A program made the position numbers and the translations under genes. A stretch of 52,729 bases of DNA from an uncultured Lachnospiraceae bacterium (lineage in GTDB: Bacteria > Bacillota > Clostridia > Lachnospirales > Lachnospiraceae), in assembly GCA_934401915.1 (NCBI GenBank), contig CAKRSV010000014.1:1-52729 (forward strand), written 5' to 3'. The notes below the pieces were generated by a model, which was not told where the DNA came from, did not search any database, and was given only the letters and a program-made list of their open reading frames with translations. The first letter of the stretch is position 1. Each line of letters opens with the position of its first letter. Below, one piece after another: positions 34,861 through 41,473 of the stretch.

Positions 34861-35499
34861 ATGGAACCTTACATTATCACAATAGCCCGTGAGACGGGCA
34901 GCGGCGGTACTTCCATCGCCAAGAAGCTCTCCGAGACATTCAATATCCCCTACTACGACCGTGATCTTCTGACCATGGCGTCCGACTTCAGTGGGATCGA
35001 CAAGGGACTGTTCGGAAAAGTGGACGAGCGGATCGGCTGGAAGGAAATGATCTTCTCCGCCAAGAAAGTCTACACCGGCGAGATCCTTCCCCCGGATGAC
35101 GACGATTATATCTCGACCAGAAACCTCTTCAGCTTTCAGGCCAAGATCATCAAGGATCTTGCAAAGAGCGAAAGCTGCATCGTCATCGGCCGTTGCGCCA
35201 ACTATCTGTTAAAAGATTACCCCAACGTGCTGCGGCTGTTCATCTGCGCTCCCGACGACGCGCGTTTCAATCATCTCAAAGAGATGCACGTAGCGCCCAC
35301 CGACGCAGCGCTCATCAAATATATGCACAAAGAGGACAAGCGCCGAAGCGCTTACTACCACTACTACACCGGCGAGGAATGGCGCGACATCGGAGGCTAT
35401 GACCTCTGTCTCGACTCCCACGCCTACGGCATTGACGGATGCGCCGAGATCGTAAAAAAGATCTTCCCCATCCTGCATCCCGGCGTAAAGCTCGGATAA
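34861..35499 (+). CDS. Cytidylate kinase-like family protein
   Basis: A 212-residue P-loop kinase of the cytidylate-kinase-like 2 group. The N-terminus IITIARETGSGGTSIAKKL holds a GxGGTS P-loop variant, followed by YYDRDLL and ESCIVIGRCANYLL, then DKRRSAYYHYYTG, a lid-like basic region. Such proteins are widespread in Clostridia beside transporters; the substrate is unknown. I start it at 34861 (GAGG 9 nt upstream) rather than at the ATGs 5 and 3 codons earlier. It lies 82 bp after livF, probably in the same transcript. The motif GTGCGCAGAAA directly precedes its ribosome site. Confidence 0.8.
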   Translation: MEPYIITIARETGSGGTSIAKKLSETFNIPYYDRDLLTMASDFSGIDKGLFGKVDERIGWKEMIFSAKKVYTGEILPPDDDDYISTRNLFSFQAKIIKDLAKSESCIVIGRCANYLLKDYPNVLRLFICAPDDARFNHLKEMHVAPTDAALIKYMHKEDKRRSAYYHYYTGEEWRDIGGYDLCLDSHAYGIDGCAEIVKKIFPILHPGVKLG

Positions 35500-35550
35500 T
35501 CGTATCTCCCTATCGCTTCCGATACCTGCACCGCGGGTTATCAGAAATTG

Positions 35551-35600
35551 TAAAAAGGGCTGGTCTGCCATGCAGATCAGCCCATACTCTTTTCTCTTTT
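35551..35600. terminator. Bidirectional terminator between convergent genes
   Basis: Stem GGGCTGGTCTGC/GCAGATCAGCCC (one G-T type mismatch). Plus tail ATACTCTTTTCTCTTTT; minus tail TTTTTAC. Confidence 0.8.
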
Positions 35601-35630
35601 GTATCTCTCCTGCCTGTCACACTTCCGGCA

Positions 35631-36155
35631 TCAGCCTCTTGTGTAGGGACGCAGGTATTCGTCCAGTTCCACCTGCAGCACCTTATTGATAAGGTTTGTC
35701 GCGATCATAATAGTGGCGAACGCCGTGATCGCCACGATCTGCTCCTCGTTCCAGTGCTTTTTCATCTCATCGAAGATCTCTGCCGGAACATGGTTCGCAT
35801 CATCCACGATCGCTTTTCCGTAGCGGATCAGAAGATTCTCTTCCTCCGTAAAGGAAAACGTCTCGAAGTCGATCCCGAGATCGTCCAGGATCTTCTGGAA
35901 AAAGGTTCCACACAGAAGGCAGTCATTTTCCGTGGAAATCACATAGCAGAAGATATTGACAGCGCGCTCCCCGAGAAACGCCTCGATCGTCTCCTCCAGT
36001 GGAAACCACTCCATCAGCGCGTGGTAAGCCGGCAGGGAATGAAGCAACGTGAGCTTCATGTTCGTGATCCTTCCGTGCGCCTTCTCCTGATATTCGATTT
36101 CCTTCTTTACCTCCTCTGAGGCATTTTCATACGTTACCTGTGAAATGTAAGCCAT
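35631..36155 (-). CDS. Carboxymuconolactone decarboxylase/AhpD-like protein
   Basis: A 174-residue helical CMD-family protein. It has the CxxC redox pair in STENDCLLCGTFFQKIL followed by a helix, as in AhpD-type alkylhydroperoxidases; the usual His two residues after the second Cys is replaced here (CGTFF). Likely a thiol-dependent peroxidase-like or redox protein. AGAAGGAGAA precedes the start. Lies 103 bp downstream of the amino-acid ABC ATPase, in the same direction, possibly part of the sulfur operon's transcript. Confidence 0.82.
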   Translation of the reverse strand: MAYISQVTYENASEEVKKEIEYQEKAHGRITNMKLTLLHSLPAYHALMEWFPLEETIEAFLGERAVNIFCYVISTENDCLLCGTFFQKILDDLGIDFETFSFTEEENLLIRYGKAIVDDANHVPAEIFDEMKKHWNEEQIVAITAFATIMIATNLINKVLQVELDEYLRPYTRG

Positions 36156-36258
36156 AATTTTATTCTCCTTCTATTTTTTATAAATATGGAATATAGCGAA
36201 AGCGTGCCCTGGCTGGTTATTTTATTTGTGCAGCTGGACACCATTTCCCCGCATATTC

Positions 36259-37011
36259 CTATACCACGTAACTAAACTGCGCCAGATAGCTTGCAAGGAA
36301 CTGCTTCACCCTCTCATTTGCCGTGTGCGCGAAAAATTCTTTCGCCGGACTGATATCCAGGATCCTCCCCTGATCCATAAAGGCGATGCGGTCTGCCACA
36401 TCCCTTGCAAAATCCATCTCATGTGTGACGATCAGCATCGTCACCTTCTCTTTTGAAACCTTGCGGATAACGCTGAGCACCTCCTGCACCAACTCCGGAT
36501 CCAGCGCCGATGTCGGCTCATCGAACAGGATGATCTTCGGCTTCAGCGCCAGCGCTCTTGCGATCGCTACACGCTGCTTCTGCCCTCCCGACAGTGCCGC
36601 CGGATAGTTGTTCTTCTTTTCCAGAAGACCGACTCTCTTCAGATACTCCTCGCCGATCTCCTCCGCCTCCTTTGCCGGGATCTTCTGCACGACCTTCAGC
36701 GCCTCCGTCACATTTTCCAGCGCTGTCTTGTTCTCAAACAGATTGAAGTGCTGGAACACCATCGTTGCCCGTCTGCGCGCCTCCTGCTTCACCCTTCTGT
36801 TGACTGCGCCCGCGCGGAAATGAAAATCATCTATCGTAATCTCTCCCTCGTCGGGCGTCTCCAGCAGATTGATGCAGCGCAGCAGCGTAGACTTGCCGGA
36901 TCCGCTCGAACCGATCAGCGCCACCGTCTCACCCGGCTGGACGCTCAGGTCGATCCCCCGGAGCACCTCGACGCCCTGGAATGATTTGTGAATGTTTTTG
37001 ATCTCGATCAC
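36259..37011 (-). CDS. Polar amino-acid (cystine-type) ABC transporter ATPase
   Basis: A 250-residue GlnQ/TcyC-type ATPase: Walker A GSSGSGKST, Q-loop VFQHFNLFENKT, signature LSGGQKQRVAIARAL, Walker B IILFDEPTSALDPE and switch VTHEMDFARDVADR. Its ATG overlaps the permease stop by 4 bp. In an operon led by O-acetylhomoserine sulfhydrylase, so cystine or another sulfur amino acid is the likely cargo (inference). Confidence 0.93.
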   Translation of the reverse strand: MIEIKNIHKSFQGVEVLRGIDLSVQPGETVALIGSSGSGKSTLLRCINLLETPDEGEITIDDFHFRAGAVNRRVKQEARRRATMVFQHFNLFENKTALENVTEALKVVQKIPAKEAEEIGEEYLKRVGLLEKKNNYPAALSGGQKQRVAIARALALKPKIILFDEPTSALDPELVQEVLSVIRKVSKEKVTMLIVTHEMDFARDVADRIAFMDQGRILDISPAKEFFAHTANERVKQFLASYLAQFSYVV

Positions 37012-37724
37012 ACTGCCACCCCCTTTTCATTTCTGCGGATCTGCTTCTCAACAAAGTGGATCCCCAGCTCAAAGATCACGCAGATGATCCAGAAGATCAC
37101 CGCCGCCACAATGTATGCCTCAAAGAACCGGGACGTCCGTCCTGCCACGATCTTCGCCTCTCCCATGATGTCCGGAACCGCCGCCACAAATGCAAGGGAG
37201 GTATCCTTCAAAAGACCGATAAAGAAATTTGCAATGTTGGGAAGTCCCACCTTGAGCGCCTGCGGCAGGATGATCCGCACCATCGTCTGAAAAGTGCTCA
37301 TGCCGACCGAGTACGCTGCCTCCATCTGCCCCTTGTTGACTGACAGGATTGCCGATCGGATCGTCTCCGTCAGATACGCTCCCGCGTTGAGGGAAAATGC
37401 AATAAAGATAAAAACGATCGAAGGGATCCCGGATATGTCAAACGACGTACCCGCCTGCTCGTTCACCGCTCTCAGCAGCACCGGGATCCCGTAGTAGATC
37501 AGAAAGATCTGCGCCACCAGCGGCGTTCCTCTGACGAAGGACACGTATACTACCGTAAGCTGCCGCAGCACGGGAATGTGGTACAGCTTCGCCATCGCTC
37601 CGATAAATCCGAGAAGCAGACCGAAGAAAAACGCGACGGCTGCGATCGTCAGCGATACCGGAATTCCCATAAGGATATGCGGAATAGCGTCCAGCACATA
37701 TTTCATATCAAAAACCTTTTCCAT
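37008..37724 (-). CDS. Polar amino-acid (cystine-type) ABC transporter permease
   Basis: A 238-residue HisM/TcyB-type permease with about five membrane segments, SFVRGTPLVAQIFLIYYGIP and the EAA loop MEAAYSVGMSTFQTMVRIILPQALK. Single permease gene, so it probably works as a homodimer. Lies 19 bp after the binding-protein gene. Confidence 0.93.
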   Translation of the reverse strand: MEKVFDMKYVLDAIPHILMGIPVSLTIAAVAFFFGLLLGFIGAMAKLYHIPVLRQLTVVYVSFVRGTPLVAQIFLIYYGIPVLLRAVNEQAGTSFDISGIPSIVFIFIAFSLNAGAYLTETIRSAILSVNKGQMEAAYSVGMSTFQTMVRIILPQALKVGLPNIANFFIGLLKDTSLAFVAAVPDIMGEAKIVAGRTSRFFEAYIVAAVIFWIICVIFELGIHFVEKQIRRNEKGVAV

Positions 37725-37743
37725 AACGGCAGCTCCTTTCCCT

Positions 37744-38652
37744 CTACTTCGTGTAATCAGCCCCGAACCAGTCGATCGAAAGCTGGGAAAGCTCTCCGCT
37801 GTCGATCAGCTGTTTCAGATCCGCATCAATCCTGTCGCGCAGCTCCTTGCCCTTCTCATCCTTTTTAAAGACAAAGTAGGTAGGCGACGCATCCAGACGC
37901 TCTCCAACCGGCTCCACCTCAAAGCCCTGCTTCTCTGCCTTGCTCACCGCCATGGACGGATCGTTTACCGTGGCATCCAGCCGTCCGTTCGATACATCCT
38001 GAAGAACCGTTGTGATGTCCTCACTGTAATACTGGATGTCCAGAATGTTGTCGTGCTCCTCGTTCCAGTTTTCCACCAGAAGTGTAAAGCTGTCGCCGAC
38101 CGTAAGTCCCAGCTTCTTGCCTTGCAGATCATACAGATCGTTGATGCCGGTCGTTCCCTTCTTTACGATAATCTGTGAAACACAGGTAAAATACGGGTTC
38201 TCCGTCAGATAATACTTCTCTTCCCGCTCCGGGTTCGATGTGATCTGGTTTGCAAGAATCTGATAGGTATCCGCGTCCAGTCCTGGGAAAAGGCTCTCCC
38301 ACGCCGCTCCCTGAAACTCAAAGTGCAGGGATGGATCGATCTCCTCGATCTTCCGCAGCACCTCCAGATCGTATCCGGTCAGCACGCCGTTTTCATCCTC
38401 ATAGCTGAACGGGCTGTAGGTTCCCATCGTCCCGACCACGATCGTCTCTGCCTCCTGGGCCGCGTCTCCTTGCGCGTTTTCCTCGTCTGCCTCCTGCGTC
38501 GCCTCTCCGTTCGCAGTTTTCTCATCTGTCTCTGTCGCCTGCGCAGCCGCTGTGTTCGCTGTGCTTGCCGTATCGACGTTGCTGCCGCAGCCCGTCAGGG
38601 AAAAAGCAACTGCCGCCGTAAGTAAAATACTTCCTAAAATCTTATTTTTCAT
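37744..38652 (-). CDS. Polar amino-acid-binding lipoprotein (family 3)
   Basis: A 302-residue family 3 binding protein. Lipoprotein signal MKNKILGSILLTAAVAFSLTG up to the lipidated Cys (SLTGC), an Ala/Glu-rich linker, then VVGTMGTYSPFSYEDENG and LTGYDLEVLRKIEE, the amino-acid carboxylate-binding region, and DVSNGRLDATVNDPS. Close to cystine- or glutamine-type binding proteins. GAGGAT precedes the start. Third gene of the sulfur operon. Confidence 0.92.
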   Translation of the reverse strand: MKNKILGSILLTAAVAFSLTGCGSNVDTASTANTAAAQATETDEKTANGEATQEADEENAQGDAAQEAETIVVGTMGTYSPFSYEDENGVLTGYDLEVLRKIEEIDPSLHFEFQGAAWESLFPGLDADTYQILANQITSNPEREEKYYLTENPYFTCVSQIIVKKGTTGINDLYDLQGKKLGLTVGDSFTLLVENWNEEHDNILDIQYYSEDITTVLQDVSNGRLDATVNDPSMAVSKAEKQGFEVEPVGERLDASPTYFVFKKDEKGKELRDRIDADLKQLIDSGELSQLSIDWFGADYTK

Positions 38653-38715
38653 CTTAATCCTCTTTTCTGTTCACATTCTTTGTGCATACCAAGTTTGTGT
38701 CTTCGAAACCGCTCT

Positions 38716-39522
38716 CTACCTTGTAAGAAGTCCCGCGTCGATCACAAACTGGCTGCCCGTGATAAACCGCGCCCGGTCGCTCGCCAGATACTTCACTGCC
38801 TCTACAATGTCCTCCGTCTCTACCCAGGGCGTCTTGAGAAGATTTCCTGCGGATCTCTCTGCGATCTCCAGCGGCGTTGTTCCCTCCAGCTCTGCCAGTC
38901 CGTCGTTCATCGGCGTGTTGACTCCCGTCGGATGAAGCGTTACCACACGCACATTATAAGTCGCAAGCTCGATCGCCTGCGACTTGGCAAGACCAACCAG
39001 TCCATGCTTCGACGCTGCATAGTGGCTCATACGCCCCATTCCTCTCAGTCCTGCCACCGAAGAATTGTAGATGATCACGCCCTTGTTTTTCCTGATAAAC
39101 TCTGGGATCACATATTTGGAGGTGACCCATCCTCCCTTGAGGTTAATGTCGATCATCGAATCCCATTCTTTTTCGGTAAGCTCCCAGGAATATCCGTATG
39201 CCGCAATCCCGGCATTGCTGAACAGAATGTCGATTCCGCCAAACTCCTTGACGCCTCTTGCAACCGCCTCCTTGACGTCCTCCTCATTCCGGACGTCGCC
39301 TGCGTAGATAACGATCCGGCTTCCCAGCTTTTCCACCTCATCCTTCAGGGCTTCCAGATCCTCATTCGAGGAACGGTTGTACGCCGGATACTCGATCTTC
39401 TGTCCCAGATCAAACGCGATGATATTTGCTCCCTGCCCGGCAAATCCCAAAGCAACCGCTCTTCCCTGTCCTTTTCCTGCTCCTGTGATAAATATCGTTT
39501 TTCCTTCAAATTCCTTTGCCAT
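38716..39522 (-). CDS. Short-chain dehydrogenase/reductase (SDR)
   Basis: A 268-residue classical SDR. The Rossmann glycine motif is TGAGKGQGRA, NAG is present in ILFSNAGIAAYG, the catalytic Ser-Tyr-Lys set is in YNSSVAGLRG and HYAASKHG, and PTGVNTPM lies in the loop after it. The GQGRA variant is reminiscent of the mycofactocin-coupled SDR subgroup, but no mycofactocin genes are present. Substrate unknown; between metY (26 bp) and the amino-acid importer, which is an unusual place for an SDR. Confidence 0.88.
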   Translation of the reverse strand: MAKEFEGKTIFITGAGKGQGRAVALGFAGQGANIIAFDLGQKIEYPAYNRSSNEDLEALKDEVEKLGSRIVIYAGDVRNEEDVKEAVARGVKEFGGIDILFSNAGIAAYGYSWELTEKEWDSMIDINLKGGWVTSKYVIPEFIRKNKGVIIYNSSVAGLRGMGRMSHYAASKHGLVGLAKSQAIELATYNVRVVTLHPTGVNTPMNDGLAELEGTTPLEIAERSAGNLLKTPWVETEDIVEAVKYLASDRARFITGSQFVIDAGLLTR

Positions 39523-39548
39523 TTTTCTCTCCTCCTGTCCTGATCCTG

Positions 39549-40853
39549 TTATTTTTCGTCGTACACTTTATGTAATGCCTGCGCCAGATCTTCGATCAGA
39601 TCGTCCACATCCTCGAGACCGATCGAAAGACGCAGCAGATTTGGCTCAATACCCGCAAGCCTGCGTGACTCCGGCAGTAACTCCGTATGTGTGGTCGCCG
39701 CCGGGTAAGCGATCAGCGAACGCACATCCCCGATGTTGACATGGTGGGAAAATACGTGCAGCTCCGACACAAACTGCTTTAGCTGCTCCTTCGATCCCTT
39801 AAGCCCGAAGGAAAGGATCGCTCCCGCTCCCTTTGGAAAATACCGGGTTGCAAGCTCCTTATACCTGCTGCCCTTCGCATGGGGATGTCTGACCCACTCC
39901 ACCTGCGGCTGCTCCTCCAGAAATTCAATAATTTTTTCTGTGGAGGCTACCTGTCTGCCCAGACGCTCCGACAGAGTCGAGATTCCCTGCAATGCCAGAT
40001 ACGCGTCGAAGCATCCCAGATTCGCTCCGAAAAACTCCATGAAAAACACCTTCAGTGACGCTACCACCGGCGACTGCGGCGCTAACTCCAACGGGGTTCT
40101 CTCCTGATCGTTCAGATCTCTCATCTTCCACGATTTTTCATGGAACTGCGGAAATCTCTCTTTGCTGTAAGAGAAGCCGCCCTTCTCGACTACCAGACCC
40201 GCTATCGTATTTCCGTGACCGCTCAGCCCCTTAGTCGCCGAATATACGATGATGTCCGCTCCATGGTCAAACGGCCGGAACAGATACGGGGTTGCCACCG
40301 TGTTGTCCACCACCAGCGGTACTCCGTGCCGGTGCGCCACCTCCGCGATCTTTTCAAAATCATAGACCTCGATATTCGGGTTGCTGATCGACTCCAAATA
40401 GATTGCCCTGGTGTTTTCATCGATCAGCTTTTCATAAGCCGCAACATCATCCCTGTCCTCCACAAACTTTGTTGTGACTCCATACTTCGGGAAAAAATGT
40501 GTCAGCGACTCCTGCGCCGCTCCGTAGAGGGAAGACGCCGAGACAATGTTGCCTCCTCCCTGCCCCAGCAGCAACACCACGAAACTGATTGCCGTCATTC
40601 CCGAGGAGACTGCGACGGCTGCCACGCCTCCGTCCAGCTCCAGGATCCGCTGCTCCAGTATCGCCACCGTAGGGTTTCCAACTCTCGTATAGATTCCCCC
40701 GGATGCAGCTCCCGTCCAAAGCTCTCTCGCATGATCCACCGTATCCAGATCAAACGCTGCGGTCTGATAGATCGGATAGTTCACGGAATTAAAATGTTCC
40801 TTCGGGTCATATCCCGCATGGATCCTCTTGGTATCAAATCTGTACTCACTCAT
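39549..40853 (-). CDS. metY: O-acetylhomoserine (thiol)-lyase/Cys-Met metabolism PLP enzyme
   Basis: A 434-residue fold type I Cys/Met metabolism PLP enzyme with FNSVNYPIYQTAAFDLD, GGIYTRVGNPTVAILEQR, AAVAVSSGMTAIS, VVDNTVATPYLFRP and the PLP lysine in SATKGLSGHG, plus the C-terminal LLRLSIGLEDVDDLIEDL. Length and the FDHGADIIVYSATK stretch favour O-acetylhomoserine sulfhydrylase, which makes homocysteine from sulfide, over cystathionine synthases. Start at 40853 follows GGAGG at 8 nt; an ATG five codons earlier is too close to its GAGG. First gene of the sulfur operon, behind a long leader with a cysteine-rich peptide and terminator. Confidence 0.9.
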   Translation of the reverse strand: MSEYRFDTKRIHAGYDPKEHFNSVNYPIYQTAAFDLDTVDHARELWTGAASGGIYTRVGNPTVAILEQRILELDGGVAAVAVSSGMTAISFVVLLLGQGGGNIVSASSLYGAAQESLTHFFPKYGVTTKFVEDRDDVAAYEKLIDENTRAIYLESISNPNIEVYDFEKIAEVAHRHGVPLVVDNTVATPYLFRPFDHGADIIVYSATKGLSGHGNTIAGLVVEKGGFSYSKERFPQFHEKSWKMRDLNDQERTPLELAPQSPVVASLKVFFMEFFGANLGCFDAYLALQGISTLSERLGRQVASTEKIIEFLEEQPQVEWVRHPHAKGSRYKELATRYFPKGAGAILSFGLKGSKEQLKQFVSELHVFSHHVNIGDVRSLIAYPAATTHTELLPESRRLAGIEPNLLRLSIGLEDVDDLIEDLAQALHKVYDEK

Positions 40854-40877
40854 TTTCTTATCCTCCATTTTCCTCGT

Positions 40878-40929
40878 CGCTCTGATCAGCGGTCGTCAAT
40901 TGCCCCTGCACAAATGCGTGCATTTTCCT
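40878..40929. repeat. 52-bp dispersed repeat, copy A
   Basis: Identical at 47 of 52 positions, without gaps, to 49412-49463. It contains a TGCAC...GTGCA inverted core and lies between a terminator and the metY start. It is flanked by 14-bp direct repeats ATTTTCCTCGTCGC (40867-40880 and 40922-40935). On the minus strand it includes a 21-codon ORF (ATG at 40923, TAA at 40860-40858) ending at the metY ribosome site; copy B has ACG instead of that ATG. Confidence 0.8.
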
Positions 40930-40941
40930 CGTCGCGATAAC

Positions 40942-40973
40942 AAAAAAAGACTGCCATATGCTTATGGCAGCCT
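40942..40973 (-). terminator. Terminator inside the metY leader (attenuator)
   Basis: Stem CTGCCATA/TATGGCAG with 4-nt loop, followed on the minus strand by TCTTTTTTTG. It lies 24 nt past the stop of the cysteine-rich leader ORF and about 90 nt before metY, all downstream of one promoter. Confidence 0.85.
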
Positions 40974-40996
40974 CGTGACGATATGTTATCACAAAC

Positions 40997-41098
40997 TCAG
41001 GAACCGAATGCACATGAAATAAACACGATATGTATCAAATTAGTATCTCTGCAGCAACACATGTTCATTTCGGTACACATCAATCTGTTGAATTTCAT
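40997..41098 (-). CDS. 33-residue cysteine-rich leader peptide upstream of metY
   Basis: A short frame with a strong ribosome site (AAAAGGAG, 7 nt before ATG). It begins MKFNRLMCTEMNMCCCRDT and ends SCAFGS. Three consecutive Cys codons (14-16, at 41059-41051) follow an earlier Cys8, and Cys29 comes later. It sits between the operon promoter and an intrinsic terminator and precedes genes for sulfur-amino-acid synthesis and uptake. By the logic of amino-acid attenuators, ribosomes stalling at the Cys run when charged tRNA-Cys is scarce would change leader folding and allow read-through. Polycysteine leader ORFs acting this way are known in mycobacteria; this one is an unrelated-looking Firmicutes case. 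The antiterminator pairing was not derived. Confidence 0.75.
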   Translation of the reverse strand: MKFNRLMCTEMNMCCCRDTNLIHIVFISCAFGS

Positions 41099-41254
41099 GT
41101 TCTTCTCCTTTTCTGCTCCCGTTCCCTGCGTGTGCGGATTTGTGCCGGGTATGCACAGACACAAATTCCGTGATCGAAAAAAATTGTTTCAATCCTTATC
41201 AGGTTTCTATTCTATACTTTACGAGTAGGAATACTATGTTATTTGTTGAGTCTG

Positions 41255-41284
41255 ATTATAAAGGAGCATGGAAGGATTTGTCAA
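41255..41284 (-). promoter_or_regulatory. Promoter of the metY sulfur operon
   Basis: Perfect TTGACA (41284-41279), 18-bp spacer, perfect TATAAT (41260-41255). The start near 41248 gives a leader of about 395 nt before metY. Confidence 0.85.
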
Positions 41285-41352
41285 GCGTTTTTTTATTTTT
41301 TGTTTCCCCTCTTTTTTCCCTGCTTCTGCACTCTCTCATTTCCATCATGCAG

Positions 41353-41403
41353 AAATCCCGGCGCAAATGCCATTTCTGACATTCACGCCGGGATTTCCTT
41401 TTT
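41353..41403. terminator. 11-bp hairpin downstream of the propeller lipoprotein gene
   Basis: AAATCCCGGCG and its complement enclose 22 nt. The U-rich tail (CCTTTTTG) lies on the plus strand, where no gene precedes it; on the minus strand it would end the lipoprotein mRNA without a U-tract. Confidence 0.5.
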
Positions 41404-41473
41404 GTTATGTTTATCCCCTTACTACGCACCTTCTATACAGTTTCCATTCCGCTATCCGTCTATGGTCTGCACT

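Noticed and set aside
40858..40923. 21-codon ORF between the leader terminator and metY
   Set aside because: It lies within the dispersed repeat, copy B has ACG in place of its ATG, and most differences between copies change amino acids, so coding is not supported; noted with the repeat.
40942..41250. SAM (S-box) riboswitch or T-box in the metY leader
   Set aside because: I looked for the S-box core elements and for the T-box AGGGTGGNACCGCG sequence and found neither; the cysteine-rich ORF plus terminator explains the long leader better.
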